Assembly: GCA_051879195.1 (NCBI GenBank)
Contig: JBJELO010000208.1
Location: 28,369 to 92,368 of the forward strand
Source: TWA4 sp051879195
Lineage (GTDB): Bacteria > Bacillota > Clostridia > Lachnospirales > Lachnospiraceae
DNA: 64,000 nucleotides
Direction: 5' to 3'
Made by a program: the position numbers and the translations under genes. Position 1 is the first letter of the stretch. Every line of letters begins with the position of its first letter. The notes beneath the pieces were generated by a model. That model saw only the letters and a program-made list of their open reading frames with translations. It ran no database searches and was not told the origin of the DNA. Of the stretch, positions 8,673-17,218 are shown piece by piece.

Positions 8673-8784
8673 AATGAAAAACCACCTTTCTTTATATTAA
8701 ATAGTCCCGGTGCAGAACGGGCTTTTAACTATTATATCCGATATGAGATGGAAATGCAATTATAACCGGTTAAAAAATAAAATA

Positions 8785-8927
8785 ATTTTACTTACAAACA
8801 GTTTACATCAATAAACGTGAAAACTGAAAAATACAAAAAAATATAGAATATATGCATAAAAAACAGGCGTTAATTTTAAACAAAACCACAAAAATTATAT
8901 GTTTTAGTAAAAATATGTAAGTAAAAT
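8785..8927. promoter_or_regulatory. Paired inverted elements upstream of lacZ (candidate operators)
   Basis: ATTTTACTTAC at 8785-8795 and its exact inverse GTAAGTAAAAT at 8917-8927, the second ending one base before the lacZ -35 box. The spacing (132 bases centre to centre) would allow looping. A smaller inverted pair, GTTTA and TAAAC, lies at 8801-8816. The 315-base gap is otherwise very A+T-rich. Confidence 0.5.
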
Positions 8928-8928
8928 A

Positions 8929-8957
8929 TTGACATTTACTAATAAAAAATGTATTCT
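8929..8957 (+). promoter_or_regulatory. lacZ promoter
   Basis: TTGACA at 8929-8934, 17-base spacer, TATTCT at 8952-8957. The in-frame ATG at 8949 falls inside this promoter, so it cannot be the translation start. Confidence 0.75.
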
Positions 8958-8987
8958 TATACCAGAAAAACATTGAGGAGGGTAATA

Positions 8988-11900
8988 GTGAAAAGGGTAA
9001 AAAAACGCTGGGAAAATGAAGAGCTTCTTCAGATAGGACGGCGGGAAGTTCATACCGATTTCAGCAGAGCCGGAGCGGACGGTTTCAGACTTTCTTTGAA
9101 TGGAAGCTGGAAGTTTCTGTATCTGAAAGCGCCGGAGTATTCACCGGAAGGATTCTGTGAAGAAGAGTTTGCCGATGCGTGCTGGGATGATCTGGAGGTT
9201 CCTTCCTGCTGGCAGCTGAAAGGTTATGGGTATCTGCATTATACCGATGTATGGTATCTGTTTCCCATTCATCCCCCGTTTGTGCCGTCGGAAAATCCCA
9301 CCGGAATTTACCGGAGGACAGTGACAGTGCCGGAGACATGGACGGGAAGACGGAATATCCTTCGGTTTGACGGAGTCAGCAGCGCTTATGATGTCTGGGT
9401 GAACGGTATCCATGCCGGGTACAGCAAAGTCAGCCGCCTGTCGGCGGAATTTGACATCACAAAGCTGCTTCGTACCGGGGACAATCAGATCACGGTGCGG
9501 GTTTACCAGTGGTCCGACGGAACCTATCTGGAATGTCAGGACATGTGGTGGTACAGCGGCATTTTCCGTGATGTGACGCTGATCAGCGAACCGGAATGCG
9601 GTGTAATCGATTATGTGACAGAGGCATCTCTGGATGACACATATAGAAATGGTATTCTGGAACAGCAGGTGGAAGCATCGAAGGAAGCGGACTGTATTGC
9701 ATGGGAACTGAGGAATGTGGAGGGAAACGTGCTGCACGCCGGAACAGAGGAACTGACGGAAGGGAAAGTGTCGATCCGGACGGAGGTCGGACCGGTTCAG
9801 CCCTGGAGTGCCGAGATCCCCTGTCTGTACGAGCTGAAACTGAACCTGCTGAAGCAGGGGGAAGTGATGGATTGTGTCTCGGTTCGCACCGGCTTCAGAA
9901 AGATTGAAGTAAAAGGTGAGAATTTTACGGTTAATGGAAAGGCAATTCTGCTGAACGGCGTGAATCTGCATGATTTCAGCCCCACAGGAGGAGCCTGCGT
10001 GGATCCCGGCGTGGTAGAAGAAGATCTGCGGATGATGAAGCAGCATAACATCAATGCCATCCGCTGTTCCCACTATCCGAAGATGCCGTATTTCTATGAG
10101 CTCTGTGACCGTTACGGGTTCTATGTAATTGACGAGGCAGATCTGGAGACCCATGGGTTTGAATGGATTCAGAAATACGAATGGCTGAATGATGAGCCTT
10201 CCTGGAAAGCAGCCTACTGCGACCGCAGTACACGTATGGTGAAGGAACACAGAAATCACCCCTGTATTCTCATGTGGTCTCTGGGGAATGAATCTTCTAC
10301 CGGAGCGAATTTTACAGCGTCTGCAGAGGCCATCCGCAGTCTCGATTCTTCCCGGCTGATTCATTACGAAAGCGATTATGGGGCGGAGATTACCGATGTC
10401 TATTCAACTATGTACACGCGTCTGGATGGGATGAAACGCATCGGGGAGAGCAATGACTGCCACGGAAAACCGCATATTCTGTGTGAATACGGACATGCCA
10501 TGGGGAACGGACCGGGCAATCTGGAAGAATATCAGGAGCTGTTCCATACTTACAAAAGACTGCAGGGCGGATTCATCTGGGAATGGTACGACCATGGGAT
10601 TCAGGCAAAAGATGAGCGGGGGCATATCACCTGGCGTTACGGCGGCGATTTCGGTGATCAGCCCAACAATTCCAATTTCTGCATGGACGGCCTGATGCGG
10701 CCGGATCGGGTACCTTCCACGGGACTGGTCCATTACAAGCAGGTCATTGCACCGGTTAAAGCGGAAGCAGTGGATCTGAAGGAAGGAAAAATCCGGCTCA
10801 GAAATCTGAATTATTTCCGCTCTCTTGAGGATGTATCTCTTCGCTATCAGATCATGCATGATGACTGTGTCGATCTGGAGGGAATCACAGAGCATCTGGA
10901 GATCGGACCGCAGGAGGAACAGATCGTGACTCTGCCCCATACGCCGGAGACGGTACTTGCAGGCACCGATTACTATCTGAATCTGACTTTTGTGTACAAT
11001 CGGGATATGGACTTTGCACCCTGCGGACATGAAATTGCAAAAGCGCAGTTTCTGCTTCCTGTGTACAGGGAAATGATAAAAGAAGTTCCGAAAACGGCAG
11101 AATATGCTGGAAAAATGGTTGGCAGAATCGCGTTAAACGAGACAAATGTCCGGGCGGAAATTACCGGAGAAACGTTCCGGGTGGTATTTGACCGGGTGAC
11201 CGGACAGCTTCTGACTTACGAAAAAGACGGAAAAATGCGGATCGTAAGCGGACCGGTACTGAATCTGAGAAGAGCCACCATAGACAACGACATGTATAAG
11301 GTGGGAGACTGGCACGGTAAATATTTCCTGCAGAAGCAGCAGGAGCAGTTGGAGGCATTCCGGGCGGAGATGATTGAAGCAGACGGGGAAACGTATGCCC
11401 GGGTTTCTGTGGATACGCATTTTTCACCGCTTTCCATGGCATTTGGCTTCAAAGGACACTACGTATATCGGATTTACGCAGATGGAACGATGGAACTGGA
11501 TCTGAACATGAACGGTTTCAAATACAGCAGCTTCGTGCCGGAATTCATTCCCAGAATCGGAATTGAGATGAAGCTTCCCGGGGAAATGCGCCGGGTTGCC
11601 TGGTACGGTCTGGGACCGGAAGAAAATTACTGCGACATGAAATCAGCTTCTGTCATGGGCGTTTACCGCAGCGATGTGGACGGTATGCATGTGGAATACG
11701 CCATGCCTCAGGAAAACGGCCACCGTGGGCAGGTTAAATGGCTGGCAGTGGGTGATGAACAGGAAAGCCTGCTGATCTGTGCCGGTGGGGAAGTGGAAAT
11801 CGATGTTCATGATTATACCATCGATGCACTGGAGAAAGCAAAGCATGTGGGCGAGATCAGACGGTGTCCGGAAACCATCGTCCACATTGATGCAAAACAT

Positions 11901-12044
11901 TCCGGCCTGGGAACCAATGCCTGCGGAGAAGAGCAGACCTATGCCAATAAAACAAGGCTGAATGATTACGCTATGAAACTTGTGTTTAAGTGTACGGATA
12001 ATGATTCACTTATCAGGGAAAGTAAGAAAGTCAAGGTGAGATAA
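8988..12044 (+). CDS. lacZ: Beta-galactosidase, glycoside hydrolase family 2 (LacZ type)
   Basis: A 1018-residue cytosolic enzyme hydrolysing lactose and other beta-galactosides. GTG at 8988 is chosen because GAGGAGGG precedes it and the upstream ATG lies in the promoter. Domains in order: jelly-roll sugar-binding domain (residues about 35-200), two Ig-like domains flanking the TIM barrel (about 310-600), and the C-terminal beta-sandwich of long LacZ enzymes. The acid/base glutamate is E435 in SLGNE and the nucleophile is E500 in ILCEYGHAMGN, both intact; GGFIWEWYDHG also matches. There is no signal peptide, so substrate must be imported, yet the neighbouring transport genes are remnants. The LacI regulator at 13423 is a plausible controller. 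Confidence 0.95.
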   Translation: MKRVKKRWENEELLQIGRREVHTDFSRAGADGFRLSLNGSWKFLYLKAPEYSPEGFCEEEFADACWDDLEVPSCWQLKGYGYLHYTDVWYLFPIHPPFVPSENPTGIYRRTVTVPETWTGRRNILRFDGVSSAYDVWVNGIHAGYSKVSRLSAEFDITKLLRTGDNQITVRVYQWSDGTYLECQDMWWYSGIFRDVTLISEPECGVIDYVTEASLDDTYRNGILEQQVEASKEADCIAWELRNVEGNVLHAGTEELTEGKVSIRTEVGPVQPWSAEIPCLYELKLNLLKQGEVMDCVSVRTGFRKIEVKGENFTVNGKAILLNGVNLHDFSPTGGACVDPGVVEEDLRMMKQHNINAIRCSHYPKMPYFYELCDRYGFYVIDEADLETHGFEWIQKYEWLNDEPSWKAAYCDRSTRMVKEHRNHPCILMWSLGNESSTGANFTASAEAIRSLDSSRLIHYESDYGAEITDVYSTMYTRLDGMKRIGESNDCHGKPHILCEYGHAMGNGPGNLEEYQELFHTYKRLQGGFIWEWYDHGIQAKDERGHITWRYGGDFGDQPNNSNFCMDGLMRPDRVPSTGLVHYKQVIAPVKAEAVDLKEGKIRLRNLNYFRSLEDVSLRYQIMHDDCVDLEGITEHLEIGPQEEQIVTLPHTPETVLAGTDYYLNLTFVYNRDMDFAPCGHEIAKAQFLLPVYREMIKEVPKTAEYAGKMVGRIALNETNVRAEITGETFRVVFDRVTGQLLTYEKDGKMRIVSGPVLNLRRATIDNDMYKVGDWHGKYFLQKQQEQLEAFRAEMIEADGETYARVSVDTHFSPLSMAFGFKGHYVYRIYADGTMELDLNMNGFKYSSFVPEFIPRIGIEMKLPGEMRRVAWYGLGPEENYCDMKSASVMGVYRSDVDGMHVEYAMPQENGHRGQVKWLAVGDEQESLLICAGGEVEIDVHDYTIDALEKAKHVGEIRRCPETIVHIDAKHSGLGTNACGEEQTYANKTRLNDYAMKLVFKCTDNDSLIRESKKVKVR

Positions 12045-12046
12045 AA

Positions 12047-12250
12047 GGTGATTCTTTCTTTGGTGAGGAAAATATCTATGAACTGTTTATCGAAAACGGT
12101 AAAAATGTTGCAGATATTCCGATTTCTCCCAATGCTCTGGAAGCAAGCGATTCCATCGGAGCAGCTGTTTCTAAGATTTTCTTAAACGGTGAGGATGTGG
12201 AAAGCACCATGAAATCCCTCCAGTCAGAACTGGAGAGCAAATTCCAGTAA
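12047..12250 (+). pseudogene. C-terminal remnant of a carbohydrate ABC-transporter substrate-binding protein
   Basis: Directly after the lacZ stop, an open frame without its own start gives 67 residues that end like sugar-binding lipoproteins: ENIYELFIENGKNVADIPIS, then NALEASDSIGAAVSKIFLNG and a final helix EDVESTMKSLQSELESKFQ. The signal peptide and the first 350 or so residues are absent and no permease genes follow. The junction to lacZ is abrupt (two bases), indicating a deletion that fused the tail of a transporter gene to the end of lacZ. Family assignment rests on pattern memory of these C-termini. Confidence 0.7.
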
Positions 12251-12358
12251 ACTTTTCTCAACCGGTAAAGTTCTCCTGAAAAAGCCGGGAAACAGATTCC
12301 TGCGGCTTTCATAAGGAGCAAAAGATAGAACAAAGTAAAATCCCGGCGGAATGACGGG

Positions 12359-12389
12359 TAAAAAAGGGGCATTTTTATGCCCTTTTTTT
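12359..12389 (+). terminator. Terminator downstream of the lacZ region
   Basis: Stem AAAAAGGGGCAT pairing with ATGCCC plus the T run, with a 4-base loop. A weaker hairpin (AAAGCCG/CGGCTTT) lies at about 12281-12311. Confidence 0.75.
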
Positions 12390-12483
12390 AACAGAATATG
12401 ATATACTTCTTGTAGAACTCCTGAGCAGGCTGTCAGAAGCGGATTTCCAGAGATGTCTACAAGAGAGCAGAATGGAGATTTGT

Positions 12484-13374
12484 ATGAAGAAATATCTGGG
12501 TATTTTGGGTCTTTTGACTGTTACCATTATATGGGGAGGCGGATTTGCGGCCAGCGATATGGCGCTGGAGACAATGACGCCGTTTCAGATTATGGCAGTT
12601 CGTTTTCTGATTGCTGCGGTGCTGATGACAGTTCTGGGTAGAAAACAGATTCCGACGATTACAAGGGAAGAGGTACGGTGCGGATTCTGGCTGGGAACGG
12701 CGCTGTTTGCAGGTTTTGCGCTTCAGATCATCGGACTGCAGTACACGACTGCATCGAAAAATGCGTTCCTGACAGCTACGAATGTGGTATTTGTTCCGTT
12801 TATCGCACTGTTCATTTATCGCAAAAAGATTGAAATCAAAAGTCTGATCGGTGCGGGAATGGCAATTGTGGGAGCGGGCATATTATCCTTGCAGAGCGAT
12901 TTTTCCATCGGAATCGGCGACGGGCTTACGCTGCTGTGTGCCGTTGGGTTTGCCTTTCAGATCTTTCTTACAGGTGAATACGTGGGCAGAATCCGGCCGT
13001 CGGTGCTGAATTTTCTGCAGATGATGACGGCCTGCGTGCTTTCGGTTATCGGCCTGGTGGCGACGGGTGGATTTCATTTTCAGCCGTCTGTGAAAAGTAT
13101 GCTGGCGGTGCTCTATCTGGGTGTGGTGAGTACGACAGTGTGCTATCTGCTCCAGACAGTGTCTCAGAAATATGTGGACGAAACGAAATCTGCGATTATC
13201 CTTTCCATGGAGTCTGTCTTCGGCATGCTGTTTTCCGTGCTGCTTCTGCATGAAAGCGTTACCGCGCGCATGGTGATCGGTTCTGCAATGATTCTGGCAG
13301 CAGTTCTGGTATCTGAAATTCAGCTTCCCCGGAAGACAAAGATGGAAGCAGGTGCACAGGAGAGTTTAATATAA
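12484..13374 (+). CDS. DMT-superfamily (EamA) transporter
   Basis: A 296-residue membrane protein with ten predicted helices in two EamA repeats; the first repeat begins LTVTIIWGGGFAASDMAL and the second near residue 145 (GLTLLCAVGFAFQIFLTGEY). The family exports amino acids or metabolites. The ATG at 12484 is preferred to the in-frame ATG at 12472, because GGAG sits 6 bases upstream of it and MKKYLGIL is a typical start. The substrate cannot be told. A hairpin at 13372-13400 separates it from the next gene. Confidence 0.88.
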   Translation: MKKYLGILGLLTVTIIWGGGFAASDMALETMTPFQIMAVRFLIAAVLMTVLGRKQIPTITREEVRCGFWLGTALFAGFALQIIGLQYTTASKNAFLTATNVVFVPFIALFIYRKKIEIKSLIGAGMAIVGAGILSLQSDFSIGIGDGLTLLCAVGFAFQIFLTGEYVGRIRPSVLNFLQMMTACVLSVIGLVATGGFHFQPSVKSMLAVLYLGVVSTTVCYLLQTVSQKYVDETKSAIILSMESVFGMLFSVLLLHESVTARMVIGSAMILAAVLVSEIQLPRKTKMEAGAQESLI

Positions 13375-13400
13375 CAGTTCAGCCCCTGCTGAACCGTTAC
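13372..13400. repeat. Short hairpin related to the dispersed TGTTCAG repeat
   Basis: TAACAGTTCAGC-CCCT-GCTGAACCGTTA: a 7-bp perfect core stem (GTTCAGC/GCTGAAC) extended by AAC/GTT across a mismatch. Its ends resemble the TAACTGTTCAG arms at 50409-50491. No T run follows, so it is not a classical terminator. Confidence 0.45.
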
Positions 13401-13422
13401 AGAATTTTGAGGGTGGGAATAT

Positions 13423-14418
13423 ATGGCAACAATTAAAGATATTGCGGCAAGAGCGGGAGTATCAATCGCAACGGTGTCCAGAGTGCTGAATCATGATGAG
13501 ACATTGAATGCCCAGGCCGAAACGAAAAAGCGGATTTTTGAAATCGCAGAAGAACTGGAGTATGAACCGAAAGCGCAGAAAAAAAGGAAAAAGAAACTGA
13601 AAATCGGCGTTTTTTATTCTTACTCTCCTCAGGAGGAGCTGGAGGATCCCTATTATCTGTGCATCCGTCTTGCTATTGAGAAACGTCTGGAGGAAGAGGG
13701 CTACCGGAAGCAGGCGGTTACGCTGGAGGATACCGGGGACAGCCTGGCCGGCGTGGACGGTATCATCTGTTCCGGCACGTTCAGCAGAACTATGGTGGAG
13801 CAGATCGGAAGCTGGGAAAAACCGGTGGTTTTCATCGATTCCTGTCCGGATCTGACCCGGTTTGACGCCGTTGTGGTGGATTATCAGCAGGCAGTCACAG
13901 GGATACTTGATTTTCTGATTGAAAACGGACACAGAAAGATCGGCTTTATCGGCTGTGTGGAAGAGGACAGGGACGGAGAACGGCTGAGAGATCCGCGCAG
14001 CATTATTTTCAGGGAATACCTGGAAGGAAAAGGGCTGTATCATCCCGAATATGTGAAAAGGGGACGGTGTCATGCCAGATACGGCTACAGTCTGCTGAAG
14101 GAACTGCATGAGGAAGGGAATCTTCCGACGGCTCTCTTTGTGGCAAATGATTCCATGGCGGCAGGATGCTATAAAGCGGTATATGAACTTGGAATGTCTG
14201 TGCCGGAGAATATCAGCATCGTTGGCTTCAACGATATTCCTGCTGCAAAATATATGATTCCTCCTTTGACAACAGTCCGCCTGTATATGGAATTTATGGG
14301 AGAATATGCGGTGCATATGCTGGAAGAACGGCTGCTGAACGGACGGAATATCTGCGTGAAGGTGACGGTGCCCACCAGATTGTATGTGCGGGACAGTGTG
14401 AAAAAAATGATTCAATGA
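13423..14418 (+). CDS. LacI/GalR-family regulator, probable galactoside repressor
   Basis: A 331-residue repressor with a textbook headpiece: MATIKDIAARAGVSIATVSR, then VLNHDETLNAQAETKKRIFE, a basic hinge (KAQKKRKKKLKIGVFYSY) and a sugar-binding core ending ISIVGFNDIPAAKYMIPPLT. RBS GAGGGTGGG. It resembles GalR/EbgR-type regulators often adjacent to family-2 galactosidases, so control of lacZ, 1.4 kb upstream, is the natural guess. The alternative is control of the M42 peptidase and FGGY kinase genes that follow within 20 and 1150 bases. Confidence 0.9.
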   Translation: MATIKDIAARAGVSIATVSRVLNHDETLNAQAETKKRIFEIAEELEYEPKAQKKRKKKLKIGVFYSYSPQEELEDPYYLCIRLAIEKRLEEEGYRKQAVTLEDTGDSLAGVDGIICSGTFSRTMVEQIGSWEKPVVFIDSCPDLTRFDAVVVDYQQAVTGILDFLIENGHRKIGFIGCVEEDRDGERLRDPRSIIFREYLEGKGLYHPEYVKRGRCHARYGYSLLKELHEEGNLPTALFVANDSMAAGCYKAVYELGMSVPENISIVGFNDIPAAKYMIPPLTTVRLYMEFMGEYAVHMLEERLLNGRNICVKVTVPTRLYVRDSVKKMIQ

Positions 14419-14437
14419 TTGTGGGGTGCAGTGAACG

Positions 14438-15451
14438 ATGGAGCAGAATTTACTTGAAGTTTTGTTGAGTACCGATTCGGTATCAGGGGAGGAATTTTCC
14501 CTGCAGGATAAACTGGAAGCATATATGAAGCCCTTCGCGGACAGCTGTGAGCGGGATGCCGTCGGGGACGGAATCTACACGGTGAAGGGTACAGAAAGCG
14601 GTCGGACCATTCTTCTGGCGGCACACATCGATGAGATCGGTCTGATGGTCACCGGAGCAACGGAGGACGGTTTCCTGAAGGTGATCAATGTGGGCGGAAT
14701 CCGTCCGCGGACCTATCCGGGGCATGGTGTGATGATCCGCACGGAAAACGGGATTCTGTACGGAAGTGTGGTGATGAATCCTCAGACGTTTAAAAATGGA
14801 GAAATGGAAGGGAAACATCTGCTGATCGACATCGGAGCGGTTTCAAAGGAAGAAGCATTGTCGAAGGTCCGCCCCGGAGATACGGCAGTGTTTGATGCGC
14901 AGATCCGCAGTCTGCTGAATGGACGGATCCGGGCCAGAGGCCTGGACGATAAAAGCGGTGTTTATGCCATTATGGAAGCACTGAAGCGGGTCGGTCAGCA
15001 GGAGTCTGTCAATACCGTCATGGCAGCTGCCACGGCAGGAGAAGAAAACAGCAAACATGGCGCCAGATGGGTTGCCGAGAGAAAGCGGCCTGATGAAGCC
15101 ATCATTGTGGATGTAACCTATACCAGCGATTACGACGGCATGCGGGACGCGGAATGGGGCGAGGTATCTCTGGGAAAAGGCCCGGTCCTCTGCATCAATT
15201 CCATCTGTGACAAAACCATGAACCGTACTCTGATGAAAATTGCAGAACAGGAAGGGATTCCCTGTCAGCTGGAGGTCAGCTCCGGGCGAAGCTGCACCGA
15301 TGCGGATGAAATTCATTTTGCCGCAGACGGAATTCCGGTGGCTCTGGTGTCGATTCCACTGCGCTATATGCATACGCCTGCGGAAACAGCGGATCTGCAG
15401 GATCTGGAAAATACGATCCGGCTGCTGACGGCGTATCTGATGCAGTCCTGA
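14438..15451 (+). CDS. M42-family metallopeptidase (glutamyl-aminopeptidase/endoglucanase-M type)
   Basis: A 337-residue cytosolic dinuclear aminopeptidase. Metal and catalytic blocks are visible: AAHIDEIGLM (H63, D65), RGLDDKSGVYA (bridging Asp), TAGEENSKHGAR (catalytic and metal Glu), the Asp in IIVDVTYTSD and the terminal RYMHTPAETAD His. M42 enzymes trim short peptides; some were misnamed endoglucanases. The start follows the LacI stop by 19 bases with only a weak RBS, so translation may be coupled. Confidence 0.92.
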   Translation: MEQNLLEVLLSTDSVSGEEFSLQDKLEAYMKPFADSCERDAVGDGIYTVKGTESGRTILLAAHIDEIGLMVTGATEDGFLKVINVGGIRPRTYPGHGVMIRTENGILYGSVVMNPQTFKNGEMEGKHLLIDIGAVSKEEALSKVRPGDTAVFDAQIRSLLNGRIRARGLDDKSGVYAIMEALKRVGQQESVNTVMAAATAGEENSKHGARWVAERKRPDEAIIVDVTYTSDYDGMRDAEWGEVSLGKGPVLCINSICDKTMNRTLMKIAEQEGIPCQLEVSSGRSCTDADEIHFAADGIPVALVSIPLRYMHTPAETADLQDLENTIRLLTAYLMQS

Positions 15452-15568
15452 GGCAGAAAAACAGCAGAGAAAAGCAGGAAAAGATAAACGGGGGAGAAAA
15501 GCCCGGGGTAACGGGCAGCAGGAGGCAAAACAAAAGAAGCCGGATGAAACGGGGAAGGGAAACGATTT

Positions 15569-17119
15569 ATGGCAAAGTATTATCTTGGATTTGATGCGGG
15601 GACTCAGAGTGTAAAGGTGGCTGTTTACAGAGAGGATATGGTGTGTGTGGCATCGTCTTCTTCACCCACTACTCTGACGTATCCGCATCCGGGCTGGGTC
15701 AGCATGGATGTGGATGAATATCTGGAGCTGGCGGTAAAGGGCATGGCGGAGTGTGCAGAGCAGATGCGCAGGCAGGGACTGGATCCGGCGGATGTGCAGG
15801 CGATTATGGGGGACGGCATTATCTGTGGAATCGCCGGTGTGGATGCGGACGGCAATGCCATAACGCCTTACATCAATTATCTGGATTCCAGAACACAGGA
15901 GGACGAACTGCTCATCAACAGCTGGGATCTTGATATCTGGGGGCGCGAGACGGGCAATCCGGAGGCAAAATGCATGTTTCCCGCTTTATTTGCCAGATGG
16001 TTTCTGAAAAACAGCGAAGCCTTTCAGGAGAGAGGGGTGAAATTCATTCACAATGCTCCCTATGTGCTGGCGCACCTGGCCGGACTGAAGGCAGATGACA
16101 TGTTTATCGACTGGGGAACCGTGTCAGGCTGGGGGCTTGGCTATAAAGTGGAGGAAAAATGCTGGTCGGGCGAGCAGCTGTCCATTCTTGGTATTCCGGA
16201 AAACATGATGCCGAAAATCGTGAAGCCCTGGGATATCATCGGTCATCTGACAGAAGAAATGGCAGAAAAAACCGGTTTTCCCGCTGGAATTCCCATCTGC
16301 GGCGGTGCAGGCGATACCATGCAGTCCATGCTGGGCAGCGGCAATATGGAAGCCGGGCAGGCGGTGGATGTGGCCGGAACCTGCGCCATGTTCTGCGTCT
16401 CCACAAAGGGAATCATACCGGAACTGAGCAGAAAGGGAGCGGGGCTGATTTTCAACAGCGGAACGCTGCCGGACACTTATTTTTACTGGGGATATATCCG
16501 TACCGGCGGACTGGCGCTTCGGTGGTATAAGGATAACATCTGCAGACAGGAAAAGGACGGCAGCTACTATCAGGTACTGAGCAGTCAGGCAGCACAGGTG
16601 CCGGCGGGATCAGGCGGTGTCCTGTTCCTGCCGTATCTTACCGGCGGTACCAACGATATCAGAGAAGCCACCGGCTGCTTCCTGAATGTGACGCTTGACA
16701 CCGACCAGGCTGTTCTGTGGCGCGCTGTGTTGGAAGCAATCGGCTACGATTACATGGAGATTACAAAGCGGTATCGAAGTGCAGGCGTGGACATGAGCCG
16801 GATCACCATCACGGAAGGCGGCAGCCGGGATGAACTCTGGAACCAGATGAAATCCGATATGCTGGACAGCGAGGTCATTACCCTGAAAAATGCCGGCGGA
16901 GCGGTGGTTACCAACTGTCTCTTTGGTGCATATGCCCTGGGCCACATCACCGATATCCATGCAGCCCTGAAGGACAATCTGGAAATCAAACGGCTGTATC
17001 ACACCAGCCGGGAAAATCATGAATTTTACGAAAAGCAGTATCAATTCAGGGATAAACTGATCCGCCAGGATATGCGGAATGTCTTCCGGACGCTGAAAAT
17101 GATGCAGGGTAATGTATAA
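15569..17119 (+). CDS. FGGY-family carbohydrate kinase (xylulokinase-like)
   Basis: A 516-residue sugar kinase. The phosphate-1 loop YLGFDAGTQSVKVAVY opens the protein, the catalytic base is D249 in CGGAGDTMQSM, the phosphate-2 region is DVAGTCAMFC and the adenosine block is TEGGSRDELWNQMKSDML. The overall build is xylulokinase-like, but substrate residues differ from XylB (for example DGIICGIAGVDADG), and there is no isomerase gene nearby, so the sugar (xylulose, ribulose, erythritol or another polyol) is undetermined. RBS is GGGGAAGGG. It lies 117 bases after the M42 gene, same strand. Confidence 0.88.
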   Translation: MAKYYLGFDAGTQSVKVAVYREDMVCVASSSSPTTLTYPHPGWVSMDVDEYLELAVKGMAECAEQMRRQGLDPADVQAIMGDGIICGIAGVDADGNAITPYINYLDSRTQEDELLINSWDLDIWGRETGNPEAKCMFPALFARWFLKNSEAFQERGVKFIHNAPYVLAHLAGLKADDMFIDWGTVSGWGLGYKVEEKCWSGEQLSILGIPENMMPKIVKPWDIIGHLTEEMAEKTGFPAGIPICGGAGDTMQSMLGSGNMEAGQAVDVAGTCAMFCVSTKGIIPELSRKGAGLIFNSGTLPDTYFYWGYIRTGGLALRWYKDNICRQEKDGSYYQVLSSQAAQVPAGSGGVLFLPYLTGGTNDIREATGCFLNVTLDTDQAVLWRAVLEAIGYDYMEITKRYRSAGVDMSRITITEGGSRDELWNQMKSDMLDSEVITLKNAGGAVVTNCLFGAYALGHITDIHAALKDNLEIKRLYHTSRENHEFYEKQYQFRDKLIRQDMRNVFRTLKMMQGNV

Positions 17120-17159
17120 TTCAGGACAAATTTTACAAAGATATTTGATGGAAACGGTA

Positions 17160-17188
17160 TTGAATTAAATCCGGCAGAGCTTTACAAT
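17160..17188 (+). promoter_or_regulatory. Promoter of the M20 peptidase gene
   Basis: TTGAAT at 17160-17165, 17-base spacer, TACAAT at 17183-17188, 31 bases before the ATG. Confidence 0.6.
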
Positions 17189-17218
17189 AAGTGGTAAAAA
17201 CGAAAAGGAGACAATGCC

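Noticed and set aside
9141..10364. 407-codon reverse open frame inside lacZ
   Set aside because: Antisense shadow; composition and lack of any motif argue against a gene.
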